Shown here: piece after piece, positions 25,962 to 34,561 of the stretch
Position numbering within the stretch: position 1 is the first letter of the stretch
How the letters are laid out: every line of letters starts with the position of its first letter
Assembly: GCF_029961185.1 (NCBI RefSeq)
Contig: NZ_JASBQQ010000013.1
Span: forward strand, 1-64,000
Origin: Albidovulum aestuarii
Lineage (GTDB): Bacteria > Pseudomonadota > Alphaproteobacteria > Rhodobacterales > Rhodobacteraceae
Length of the DNA stretch: 64,000 bases
Reading direction: 5' to 3'
Notes under the pieces: generated by a model
Database searches by the model: none
The model's input: only the letters and a program-made list of their open reading frames with translations
What the model was told of the DNA's origin: nothing
Made by a program: the position numbers and the translations under genes

Positions 25962-26600
25962 TCATTCGTCGTAAAGGCGGTTTTCTTCGTTGCCACGCAT
26001 TGCCGCTTCCATATCGTCCAGTGACCGATCCAGCTTCGCGTGTTCGATCAGCGCCTCGGCATAGGTCGGAAGCCCTTCTCCCGACACCGCCTTTTCCGGT
26101 TGCCAAAGACCCGAGCGGATGACCGCCTTGCCGCAGTGATAGAACGCCTCCTCCACTCCGACGAGGATCGCGAATTCCGGCACCCGCCCGTTGATCGTCA
26201 TCGTCTCGCGCAGGGCCAGGTCCCGCACGATCCGGGCGGAACCGTTGACCCGCACCACTTCGCGCCGGTTCGGCACCATGAACATCAGCGCGATGCGGCC
26301 CGTCTCGAGAATGTTGGCGAAGGTGTCGAATCGGTGGTTGCCGGGCCGGTCGGGAATCGCGAGTGTCTTTTCGTCCACGACCTTCACGAAGCCCGCCGGG
26401 TCCCCCTTCGGTGCAACATCGGCGTGGCCGTGGCGGTCATGGGTGCCGATCGTCACGAAGGGTGAACGCTCGATCCATGCCCGTACGAGCGGGTCGATAT
26501 GGTCGATGATCTTGCCGGTCTGGGAGGCAAATTCGTCGGGGATGACCGCCCGGACCTCGTCCACGCTCGTGATGACGTCTGTGGGTTCGTAAGGGGTCAT
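25962..26600 (-). CDS. PPOX-class FMN-binding protein (MSMEG_1061-like)
   Basis: 212-residue split-barrel protein of the pyridoxamine-phosphate-oxidase superfamily. 'SPFVTIGTHDRHGHADVAPKGD', 'GNHRFDTFANILETG' and 'VRVNGSARIV' are the FMN-binding strands; 'FYHCGKAVIRSGLW' is typical of the MSMEG_1061 group. Likely a flavin or F420-type reductase of unknown substrate. ATG 26600 has a strong GGAGG; the longer frame to 26714 is rejected. It diverges from ileS across 175 bases. Confidence 0.87.
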   Translation of the reverse strand: MTPYEPTDVITSVDEVRAVIPDEFASQTGKIIDHIDPLVRAWIERSPFVTIGTHDRHGHADVAPKGDPAGFVKVVDEKTLAIPDRPGNHRFDTFANILETGRIALMFMVPNRREVVRVNGSARIVRDLALRETMTINGRVPEFAILVGVEEAFYHCGKAVIRSGLWQPEKAVSGEGLPTYAEALIEHAKLDRSLDDMEAAMRGNEENRLYDE

Positions 26601-26684
26601 GCGGACACCTCCTTTACCTCCGGGCGTATGGGAATTATAGCACGGGCGCATGATGTGTCTGCACCACGGGATACGAATTACGAA

Positions 26685-26711
26685 CCCGGCGCTCTGAGAA
26701 GAGACGCCGGG
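26685..26711 (+). promoter_or_regulatory. Hairpin in the ileS leader
   Basis: CCCGGCGCTCT and AGAG-A-CGCCGGG form an 11-bp stem with one bulged A and a GAGA (GNRA-type) tetraloop, 65 bases before the ileS ATG. No T-run follows, so it is not a plain terminator. Conservation is unknown. Confidence 0.4.
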
Positions 26712-26775
26712 CAAAGGTGTTCGAGATTTCGCACCGCCCCTCGATCAGAATTGACCTTCCGAAGGACCGCCAGAA

Positions 26776-29733
26776 ATGTGCGCCGATACGACAGACACGA
26801 CCCCCGACTACCGTAACACCGTTTTCCTGCCCGAAACTGATTTCCCGATGCGTGCGGGGCTTCCGCAGCGCGAGCCGGAATGGCTTGCCCGCTGGGAAAG
26901 GATCGGCATCTATGACCGCCTGCGCGAAAAGCAGGGTCGTGCACCCTTCACGCTGCATGATGGACCGCCCTATGCCAACGGCCACCTTCATATCGGCCAC
27001 GCGCTGAACAAGGTGCTGAAGGACATGGTTGTCCGCAGCCAGCAGATGATGGGCAAGGACGCCCGTTACGTGCCGGGCTGGGATTGCCACGGCCTGCCCA
27101 TCGAATGGAAAATCGAGGAGCAGTACCGCCAGAAGGGCCTGAACAAGGACGACGTCGATGTCGTTGCCTTCCGCCAGGAATGCCGCAAGTTCGCCGAGGG
27201 CTGGATCGACATCCAGCGCGAGGAGTTCAAGCGCCTTGGCGTGACCGGCAACTGGCCCGATCCGTACCTGACGATGGACTACCACGCCGAGGCGGTCATC
27301 GCGGGCGAGTTCCTGAAATTCCTGATGAACGGCACGCTCTATCAGGGATCGAAGCCCGTGATGTGGTCGCCGGTCGAAAAGACCGCGCTCGCCGAGGCCG
27401 AGGTCGAGTATCACGACCATACGAGCCATACGATCTGGGTGCGGTTTCCGGTTCAGAGCTTAACGCAAAAGAGCTTGGTGCTTGTGCCTAAGCCTGGAGA
27501 TGGTAATCGCCCGTTCCAGCTTCTCGAAAAAGCTTCAGTTGTAATCTGGACAACGACCCCTTGGACAATTCCGCAGAACCGTGCGGTCGCGTTTAACCCG
27601 GAACTCGCCTACTCTCTGTACGAGATCGAAGAAGTTCTTGAAGGCAGTAACTGTGAAGTCGGCGAGGTTGTCATCCTCTCGAGTTCTAGAGCGCAGGATG
27701 CGTTCGCGGCGGCAAAGGTGACAAAGGCTAGTGAGTTGGCGACTGTTACCGAGGGAACTCTTGAGGGCATGACCCTCGCCCACCCCCTCCGCGGCGTCGA
27801 CGGCGCGAACGGCGAATGGGATTACGACGTTCCGATGCTGCCCGGCGACCACGTCACTGACGAAGCGGGCACCGGTTTTGTCCATACCGCCCCGAGCCAT
27901 GGTGACGACGACTATCAGCTTGGCCTGAAATACGGGCTGCCCATGACCTACAACGTCATGGAGGATGGTTCTTACCGCAAGGATCTACCCATCTTCGGCG
28001 GTGAGGCGATCATCAATGCCGATGGCAAGGAAGGCCCGGCCAATGTCTCGGTGATCAAGAACCTCGCCTGGGCGGGTAAGCTTTTTGCCAAGGGCAAGGT
28101 CAAGCACAGCTACCCCCATAGCTGGCGCTCCAAGGCGCCGCTGATCTACCGCAACACGCCGCAATGGTTTGTGGCCATCGACGCAAAGCTTGACGACGGC
28201 ATGGGCGACTATGGCGACACGATCCGCGCCCGCGCGCTCAAGTCAATCGACGAGTTGGTCACCTGGACACCGAAGACCGGCCGCAACCGCCTGCATTCGA
28301 TGATCGAGGCGCGGCCCGACTGGGTTCTGTCGCGCCAGCGCGCCTGGGGTGTGCCGCTGACCTGTTTCGTGAAGAAGGGGGCAAAGCCCACCGACGAGGG
28401 CTTCCTCCTCCGCGATCCGGCCGTCAATGCCCGCATCGTCGCCGCCTTCGAGGAAGAGGGCGCGGACGTCTGGTACAAGGACGGGTTCAAGGCGCGGGTT
28501 CTGGGCAATGACTATGACCCCGAGGCCTATGAACAGGTCTTCGACGTTCTGGATGTCTGGTTCGATTCAGGCTCCACCCATGCCTTCGTCCTGCGCGACC
28601 GCAAAGACGGGACCAAGGACGGCATCGCCGATCTTTACCTTGAAGGCACCGACCAGCATCGGGGTTGGTTCCATTCGTCGATGCTGCAGGCCTGCGGCAC
28701 CAAGGGCCGCGCGCCCTATCATGGCGTCCTGACCCATGGTTTCACGCTGGACGAGAAGGGCATGAAGATGTCCAAATCGCTCGGCAACACCATCGTGCCC
28801 GAGGAGGTCGTCAAACAATACGGCGCCGATATCCTCAGGCTCTGGGTGGCGCAGACCGACTATACGGTCGACCAGCGGATCGGGCCCGAGATTCTGAAGG
28901 GGACGGCGGACAGCTACCGCCGGTTGCGCAATACGATGCGCTTCCTGCTGGGCAACCTCGCCGGGTTCAGCGACGCTGAAAAGGTCGCGCCTGCCGGCAT
29001 GCCGGAACTGGAACGCTGGGTGCTGCACCGTCTGGCCGAACTCGACCATACGGTTCGCAAGGGCTATGCGAAATACGATTTCCAAGGTGTGTTCCAGACC
29101 CTCTTCACCTTCTGCACCGTGGACCTGTCGGCCATCTATTTCGACATCCGCAAGGACGCGCTTTACTGTGATGCCGAAGGCAGCCTGACGCGCCGGTCGG
29201 CGCGGACGGTGCTGGATCTTCTCTTCCACCGGCTCGCAACATGGCTCGCGCCGATCCTCGTCTTCACGATGGAGGACGTGTGGCTGTCGCGCTTCCCCGG
29301 TGATGCGTCCTCGGTCCATCTGGAGGATATGCCTGAGACGCCGGGCGACTGGCTGGATGAACCGCTTGCCCAGAAATGGGAGAAGATCCGCCGCGTCCGC
29401 CGGGTGGTGACGGCGGCTTTGGAGGTGCAGCGCACCGCCAAGGTCATTGGTGCCTCGCTGGAAGCGGCCCCTGTGGTGCATGTCGAGGATGCCGACACGC
29501 TGAAGGCCCTGCAATCGGTGCCCTTCGCCGATATCTGCATCACCTCCGGTATCAGCCTGACCGGCGATCCGGTGCCGAACGAGGCGTTCCGCCTGCCCGA
29601 AGTGCCGGGCGTCGGCGTAGTGTTCGAAACCGCCGAGGGCGAGAAATGCCAGCGCTGCTGGAAGATCCTGCCCGATGTCGGATCGCACGGCCACGCGGGC
29701 ACATGCCACCGCTGCGACGAGGCGCTTGGCTGA
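26776..29733 (+). CDS. ileS: Isoleucyl-tRNA synthetase
   Basis: Charges tRNA-Ile with isoleucine; class I synthetase of 985 residues. The HIGH motif is in 'GHLHIGHAL' (near 75), the CP1 editing domain spans about 200-400 with 'WTTTPWTIP', KMSKS is in 'MKMSKS' (near 665), and a C-terminal zinc site is formed by 'CQRCW' and 'CHRC'. The start ATG 26776 is chosen for the family N-terminus. Bases 27450-27780, inside the editing domain, have about 54% GC against about 65% around them. They use codons rare here (TTA, AGA, GTA, AGT), suggesting a recombined patch. The frame is intact. Confidence 0.97.
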   Translation: MCADTTDTTPDYRNTVFLPETDFPMRAGLPQREPEWLARWERIGIYDRLREKQGRAPFTLHDGPPYANGHLHIGHALNKVLKDMVVRSQQMMGKDARYVPGWDCHGLPIEWKIEEQYRQKGLNKDDVDVVAFRQECRKFAEGWIDIQREEFKRLGVTGNWPDPYLTMDYHAEAVIAGEFLKFLMNGTLYQGSKPVMWSPVEKTALAEAEVEYHDHTSHTIWVRFPVQSLTQKSLVLVPKPGDGNRPFQLLEKASVVIWTTTPWTIPQNRAVAFNPELAYSLYEIEEVLEGSNCEVGEVVILSSSRAQDAFAAAKVTKASELATVTEGTLEGMTLAHPLRGVDGANGEWDYDVPMLPGDHVTDEAGTGFVHTAPSHGDDDYQLGLKYGLPMTYNVMEDGSYRKDLPIFGGEAIINADGKEGPANVSVIKNLAWAGKLFAKGKVKHSYPHSWRSKAPLIYRNTPQWFVAIDAKLDDGMGDYGDTIRARALKSIDELVTWTPKTGRNRLHSMIEARPDWVLSRQRAWGVPLTCFVKKGAKPTDEGFLLRDPAVNARIVAAFEEEGADVWYKDGFKARVLGNDYDPEAYEQVFDVLDVWFDSGSTHAFVLRDRKDGTKDGIADLYLEGTDQHRGWFHSSMLQACGTKGRAPYHGVLTHGFTLDEKGMKMSKSLGNTIVPEEVVKQYGADILRLWVAQTDYTVDQRIGPEILKGTADSYRRLRNTMRFLLGNLAGFSDAEKVAPAGMPELERWVLHRLAELDHTVRKGYAKYDFQGVFQTLFTFCTVDLSAIYFDIRKDALYCDAEGSLTRRSARTVLDLLFHRLATWLAPILVFTMEDVWLSRFPGDASSVHLEDMPETPGDWLDEPLAQKWEKIRRVRRVVTAALEVQRTAKVIGASLEAAPVVHVEDADTLKALQSVPFADICITSGISLTGDPVPNEAFRLPEVPGVGVVFETAEGEKCQRCWKILPDVGSHGHAGTCHRCDEALG

Positions 29734-29815
29734 CACGCGTCGGATATCCGGATCGGTCCTTCGGCCGGTCCGGATACCCCTTGAACCTGTGCCCGGACGG
29801 AGGCACCTTCATGCC

Positions 29816-30265
29816 ATGCCAGACCTCAGTGTCGACACACCCTATGGCCGCCTGACTCTCACCGAGGAGAACGGCGAACTCGCGCGCGTCCGCTGGGGCG
29901 GCGAGGGCGGCGACAGGACCGATGTCCTCACCGACGCGGCGGCCCAGCTTGCGGACTACTTCGCCGGCAGCCGCCGGACCTTTGACCTGCCCATCGCCAT
30001 CCGTCCGGGCCTTCAGGGCGAGGTCATGCGGGCGATGGTCGCCATCCCCTTCGGTGAAACGCGGACCTATGGCGATCTGGCCAAGGCGCTGGCTGTGCCC
30101 GCGCAGGCTATTGGACAGGCCTGTGGCGCCAACCCGATCCCGGTCATCGTGCCCTGCCATCGCATCCTCGGCGCGACCGGCTTGGGAGGGTTTTCCGCAC
30201 CCGGCGGGGTCGAGACAAAGGTGGCGTTGCTCCGGCATGAGGGGGCAGCGTCCCTGCTTCTCTGA
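29816..30265 (+). CDS. ogt: Methylated-DNA--protein-cysteine methyltransferase
   Basis: Removes methyl groups from O6-methylguanine in DNA by suicide transfer to its own cysteine, in the 'IPVIVPCHRILG' site near residue 110. 149 residues, the normal length for the short Ogt type: N-terminal domain 'TPYGRLTLTEENGELARVRWG', then the DNA-binding 'IPFGETRTYGDLAKAL'. The start ATG 29816 is in frame; an out-of-frame ATG at 29811 has slightly better spacing to GGAGG. It lies 82 bases after ileS and may be cotranscribed. Confidence 0.93.
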   Translation: MPDLSVDTPYGRLTLTEENGELARVRWGGEGGDRTDVLTDAAAQLADYFAGSRRTFDLPIAIRPGLQGEVMRAMVAIPFGETRTYGDLAKALAVPAQAIGQACGANPIPVIVPCHRILGATGLGGFSAPGGVETKVALLRHEGAASLLL

Positions 30266-30627
30266 CCGCCCGTTTCACCACTTCGGAACTTGGGCACCTG
30301 AAGCCGCTTTCGTAGGCAGCGCGCGGGTTTTGGCCGGGTCGGCTATGCTGCCGGTGACGTTCAACGTGATTGATGGCCCCTTCGTTTCGGCGACGGACGG
30401 CAGGAACCGGACGCTTTGCCGATACCTTGCCCGGGCTGGGCAACGTGATTGTTCGTCAGACGTCGCGCTCTTCCGTATACAGAAGGGCCCTTGCTCCAAC
30501 GGCAACTTCACTCTGATCGAGTTCGGCGGTCATCCTTCATCCAGGAACCCGGCATCTGGGAACGCTTGGCCGATATGGTGACGTGACGCGTGGTACGGCG
30601 GCGCGCTGCCTCAAACTGGCTGGCGTT
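30266..30627. other. Intergenic stretch without recognised gene
   Basis: 362 bases between the ogt stop and the convergent ABC transporter ATPase stop. Short open frames exist on both strands, but none has a ribosome-binding site or a familiar product, and I see no convincing terminator hairpin. Confidence 0.5.
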
Positions 30628-32646
30628 TCAAAGCGCCTCGCGCGGGATGTGACAGCGGATGGCGTGGCCGTGTCCGTCGTCCTGCCATGGCGGCGTCTCG
30701 GTGTCGCATTGCGGGCCGATCTTGCGCGGACAACGGCGCTGGAACGGGCAGCCGCGGGCCGGCGGCGACAGCTCCACGATGTCGGCGGCCGAGAGGGTGG
30801 GTACGGTGTCCGGGTCGGGTTCCAGCACCGCGCCGAGCAGGACCTCCGTATAGGGATGCGACGGTGCCGCATAGACAGCGGCGGCCGGCCCGATCTCGCA
30901 AAGACGTCCCTGATAAAGGACGGCGACACGGTCAGACAGGGCGCGCACCACTGCGAGGTCGTGACTGACGAAGACATAGGCCGTGTTGCGGCTGCGCCGG
31001 AGTTGATCGAGAAGATCGAGCACCGCCGCCTGAACCGAAACATCCAGCGCGGACGTCACCTCGTCGCACAGCACAAGGTCCGGTTCCGCTGCAAAGGCGC
31101 GGGCCACGGCAACGCGTTGCTTTTCCCCTCCTGACAACTGGCTCGGTAACCTGTCCATGTAATGAGCACCCAGACGAACGCTTTCCAGAAGGTCTTCGAT
31201 ACGCTGACGCAGCGCCTCTCCGGACAGGCCGAAGTAAAGCTTCAGCGGTTGCGCGAGGATCTCGGCGATGGTCTGGCGCGGGTTGAGACTTTCGTCAGGG
31301 TTCTGGAAGATAAGCTGCACGCGACGCAACTGATCGGGGCGGCGGGTATCGACGAGTGGCGGCAGCACCCCGTCGCCTGCCAGTTCGATGCGCCCGCCTG
31401 CAGGCGGCAACAGACCGGCCACCGCCTTCAGGATCGTGGATTTTCCTGATCCGCTTTCGCCGACAAGGCCAAGCGTTTCGCCCTTTTCCAGTTCGATGGT
31501 GATTCCGTCCACTGTTGGTGTCGTGGCAGGTTTTCGGCCAAGGATCTGATCGAGAAAACCCGGACGCGCATAGCTTATCGACAGATCGCCCAGCGACAGG
31601 ATGGCGTCCTCGGCAATCACACGCGGATCGGCATCGGCAGGCGACCGGGTGGGCAGGCTGTCCGCCCGGTCGGCATGGTGGCACCTGACGCGGGCACCGG
31701 AGGGCACCGTCGCGAGCGCGGGGCGGGACGTGCGGCAAACGTCGGTTGCGATCGCGCAGCGGTCGACAAAGGCGCACCCGTCGCCGGCCTTCCCGGGCGG
31801 TGGCGGACGGCCTTCGAGCGCCATCGGCAGGCGCGCGTCCGTCAGTTTCGGAATCGACGCGAGCAGACCCCGTGCATAGGGATGTGCGGGATTGCGCAGG
31901 ACCTCGCGCACCGGGCCTTCCAGCACGGCCTCCCCCGCATACATCACAACCACCCTGTCGCAGACCCGTGCAATGGCGCCAAGGTCGTGGCTGACATAGA
32001 CCATCGCCATCCCGGTCTCGGCGGCAAGGTCGCGCAGAAGTTCAAGGATATGCGCCTGCGTTGTGACATCGAGGCCGGTCGTGGGCTCGTCGAGCAAGAG
32101 CGCCTCAGGTTCGCCCGCGAGAGCCATCGCGATCGCTGCGCGCTGCTGTTGACCGCCCGAAAGCTCGTGCGGATAGCGCCCTGCGATGGCCGAGGGATCG
32201 GGCAGGCGTACCTGCTCGAGCAACTGGACGACGCGGGCAGAATGTTCGGCTTCCGGAAGTTTGGAATGAAGCCTCAACGCCTCGGACAACTGCGCGCCGA
32301 TCTTCAGCGTCGGGGTCAGGGACTGGCCGGAATTTTGCGGGATGAGTGCGAGGCGGCCACCGCGTATCCCCTCCAGTTCCTTTCGGCTCAGCGTGAACAT
32401 GTCGAGACCGGCAAAGTGCGTCCCGCCGCCAATCACCCGCAGCCCCCGCTTCAGATAGCCCATCATGGCGAGTGCCAGCGTCGACTTGCCCGAACCGCTT
32501 TCCCCGACGAGGCCAAGGCTTTCGCCGCGCCGCACCGCGAGGTCGATGTTGCGCAATACGGGCAGCGTATGGCCAGCGCGGCCGGTAAAACCGACGGAAA
32601 GGTCACGGACCTGGATGAGGGGCTCTTTAGTCACCATATCCTTCAT
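30628..32646 (-). CDS. Fused peptide ABC transporter ATPase (two nucleotide-binding domains)
   Basis: 672 residues with two complete ATPase halves, powering uptake through the DppB/DppC-like permeases. Each half has Walker A 'GESGSGKST', a signature ('LSGGQQQR' in the first, 'LSGGEKQR' in the second) and Walker B ('LLLDEP', 'LVLCDE'). Both halves end in the oligopeptide-type C-terminal motif with cysteines ('CAFVDRC', 'CPFQRRC'). The frame extends to 32877, but ATG 32646 shares one base with the permease stop (TGATG) and is preferred. Last gene of the transporter operon. Confidence 0.93.
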   Translation of the reverse strand: MKDMVTKEPLIQVRDLSVGFTGRAGHTLPVLRNIDLAVRRGESLGLVGESGSGKSTLALAMMGYLKRGLRVIGGGTHFAGLDMFTLSRKELEGIRGGRLALIPQNSGQSLTPTLKIGAQLSEALRLHSKLPEAEHSARVVQLLEQVRLPDPSAIAGRYPHELSGGQQQRAAIAMALAGEPEALLLDEPTTGLDVTTQAHILELLRDLAAETGMAMVYVSHDLGAIARVCDRVVVMYAGEAVLEGPVREVLRNPAHPYARGLLASIPKLTDARLPMALEGRPPPPGKAGDGCAFVDRCAIATDVCRTSRPALATVPSGARVRCHHADRADSLPTRSPADADPRVIAEDAILSLGDLSISYARPGFLDQILGRKPATTPTVDGITIELEKGETLGLVGESGSGKSTILKAVAGLLPPAGGRIELAGDGVLPPLVDTRRPDQLRRVQLIFQNPDESLNPRQTIAEILAQPLKLYFGLSGEALRQRIEDLLESVRLGAHYMDRLPSQLSGGEKQRVAVARAFAAEPDLVLCDEVTSALDVSVQAAVLDLLDQLRRSRNTAYVFVSHDLAVVRALSDRVAVLYQGRLCEIGPAAAVYAAPSHPYTEVLLGAVLEPDPDTVPTLSAADIVELSPPARGCPFQRRCPRKIGPQCDTETPPWQDDGHGHAIRCHIPREAL

Positions 32647-33533
32647 CACACCGGGGCTTTCTGTGCGCGGTCGATGCCAAGCGCCTTGGCCAGCGCGTCG
32701 GCTGTCAGATTGATGCCGATGATCAGCGAGGAGAGCCCGATTACCGGTGCCAGCACACCCCAGGGCGCGAAGGACATGAAGCCACGCGCATCGGCGATCA
32801 TCAGCCCCCAGTCCGGTGTCGGTGGCGAGACGCCGAAGCCGAGGAACGACAGCGATGAGAAGGCGAGCAGCATCCAAGACCAGCGCATCGCGCCCTCGAC
32901 GAGAAGCGCGTCGCGAACATTGGGCAGAAGCTCGCGCTGGATGATCGTCATGCGCCCGTGGCCCCGCGCCCGGGCGGCCTGAATAAAGTCGCGGGCGACC
33001 ACATCATGGGTCGCCGCGCGGGCGATACGGATCACGGGAATGCCGTAGAAGAAGGCGAGCGTCGGGATCAGCACCTCGATCCCGGTGCCGAACGTGACGA
33101 TCAGCACCAGCATCTTGAGAATCCACGGCAGCGACAGGAAGGCATCGACGACCCGCATCAGCACGTCGTCGAGCCGCCCGCCGACGAGCCCGAAAAAGAT
33201 GCCAACGAACCCGCCCCAAAGCACGGCAATGGGCGTCGCGATGCCGGTGACAAGGATCGCCTCGCGACCGCCGAGAAGCGTGCGGCTGAACGTGTCACGG
33301 CCCAGATGGTCGGTGCCGAACCAATGGGCGCCGGACGGCGCCTGCATCATCAGGTTCGCATCCACCGCCTTGTAATCATAGGGCGCGAGCCACGGCCCGA
33401 AGATCGCGAGGAACAGGTGGAACGTCACCAGCGCGAGGCCGATCGCGCCCGAGGGCCGCGAAGTGATATCGGCGATCACGCCAAGGAAACGTGACGCGAC
33501 GGAGGGACGGGCATTGGTGGATGCAACGGCCAT
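32646..33533 (-). CDS. Peptide-type ABC transporter permease (DppC-like)
   Basis: 295-residue inner-membrane permease with the OppC N-terminal segment, about six membrane helices, 'HWFGTDHLGRDTFSR' before the core, and the EAA loop region 'FIQAARARGHGRMTIIQRELLPN'. It forms the translocation path with the DppB-like protein. Start ATG 33533 shares its last base position with the upstream permease stop, and it overlaps the ATPase start downstream, so all three are coupled. Confidence 0.94.
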   Translation of the reverse strand: MAVASTNARPSVASRFLGVIADITSRPSGAIGLALVTFHLFLAIFGPWLAPYDYKAVDANLMMQAPSGAHWFGTDHLGRDTFSRTLLGGREAILVTGIATPIAVLWGGFVGIFFGLVGGRLDDVLMRVVDAFLSLPWILKMLVLIVTFGTGIEVLIPTLAFFYGIPVIRIARAATHDVVARDFIQAARARGHGRMTIIQRELLPNVRDALLVEGAMRWSWMLLAFSSLSFLGFGVSPPTPDWGLMIADARGFMSFAPWGVLAPVIGLSSLIIGINLTADALAKALGIDRAQKAPV

Positions 33534-34492
33534 CAGCCCTTCCTCATGTGCAATGTCCGCAGCCGGGGATTGGCGATCATGGTCAGAAGGTCGGCGGCGA
33601 GGTTCACGCCGACATAGACCGAGGCGATGATCAGGGCGATCGCCTGCGTCACCGGCAGGTCACGGTCAGAGATGGAGTCGATCATCATCCTGCCCAGACC
33701 CGGATAGTTGAACACAGTCTCGATCACGACGACACCGCCCAGAAGCCAGGCGATGGTCAGCGCCACGACGTTGATCGCGGGCAAAAGCGCATTGGGCAGG
33801 ACATGCCGGAAGACGATGCGCCAGTACGGCACGCCCTTCAGTGTCGCCATCTGTGCGTAATCCGATGCCATCGCTTCGATCACCGAGGACCGCACCGTGC
33901 GCAGGATATGCGCGGTCATGACGAAGGTCAGGACCATCATCGGCAGGAAAATTTCCGGAAAGAATTCCGATATCGGGGCGTTGGCCGAGGTCAGGACAAT
34001 GCCAGGTATCCAGCCAAGCCAGACCGAGAAGATCAGGATGAGGAGCGTGGCTGAAACAAATTCCGGGATCGTCATCGCACCGATCGCGATCGTGGAGATC
34101 GTCAGGTCGACCATCCGGTCGCGCCAGAGCGCGGCGACCACACCGAGAAAGAGCGCGAGCGGGATGCCTGCGAGCATGGCGCAGGAGGCGAGAAGCAGAG
34201 TGTTGCGAAGGCGATAGCCGACCAGTTCGGTGATCTGTTTCTGCCCATTGGCGGACACGCCGAGATCGCCGGTTACGGCACCGGCGGCCCATTCAAGATA
34301 GCGCTCGGTCGCGGGCCGGTTCAGTCCCAGTTCCTGTCGGCAGTTTTCCAGAAGCTGCCCCTGCGCCTCGCGTTCAAGGAAGGCCGTGCAGGCATCGCCC
34401 GGCAGGATTTCGACCCCGGCGAAGATGATGAGCGACACGAGAAAGACAGTGATCGCCCCCAGCGCCAGCCGCCGGATGAGCATTCTGAGCAT
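33533..34492 (-). CDS. Peptide-type ABC transporter permease (DppB-like)
   Basis: 319-residue permease. The first helix 'LALGAITVFLVSLIIFAGVEILPGDA' pattern, the long periplasmic loop, and the EAA loop 'SDYAQMATLKGVPYWRIVFRHVLPNALLP' pattern are typical of DppB/OppB. The frame opens at 34534, but ATG 34492 has GGAG eight bases upstream and starts directly before the first helix. It lies 69 bases after the binding-protein gene. Confidence 0.93.
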   Translation of the reverse strand: MLRMLIRRLALGAITVFLVSLIIFAGVEILPGDACTAFLEREAQGQLLENCRQELGLNRPATERYLEWAAGAVTGDLGVSANGQKQITELVGYRLRNTLLLASCAMLAGIPLALFLGVVAALWRDRMVDLTISTIAIGAMTIPEFVSATLLILIFSVWLGWIPGIVLTSANAPISEFFPEIFLPMMVLTFVMTAHILRTVRSSVIEAMASDYAQMATLKGVPYWRIVFRHVLPNALLPAINVVALTIAWLLGGVVVIETVFNYPGLGRMMIDSISDRDLPVTQAIALIIASVYVGVNLAADLLTMIANPRLRTLHMRKG

Positions 34493-34561
34493 CGGGATAT
34501 CTCCGCATGACAAGGCCGGAGCGCGGTTCGACACGCCCCGGCCATTGAAGCTGTCAGGCCG

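Noticed and set aside
26601-26775. T-box riboswitch before ileS
   Set aside because: No T-box sequence, specifier loop or terminator/antiterminator pair is visible, only one hairpin.
29811-29855. Short frame from ATG 29811 as a leader peptide for ogt
   Set aside because: Only 14 codons with no regulatory sequence pattern; it simply overlaps the ogt start in another frame.
32647-32877. N-terminal extension of the fused ATPase
   Set aside because: It lies inside the permease gene and has no ATPase similarity; ATG 32646 overlaps the permease stop properly.
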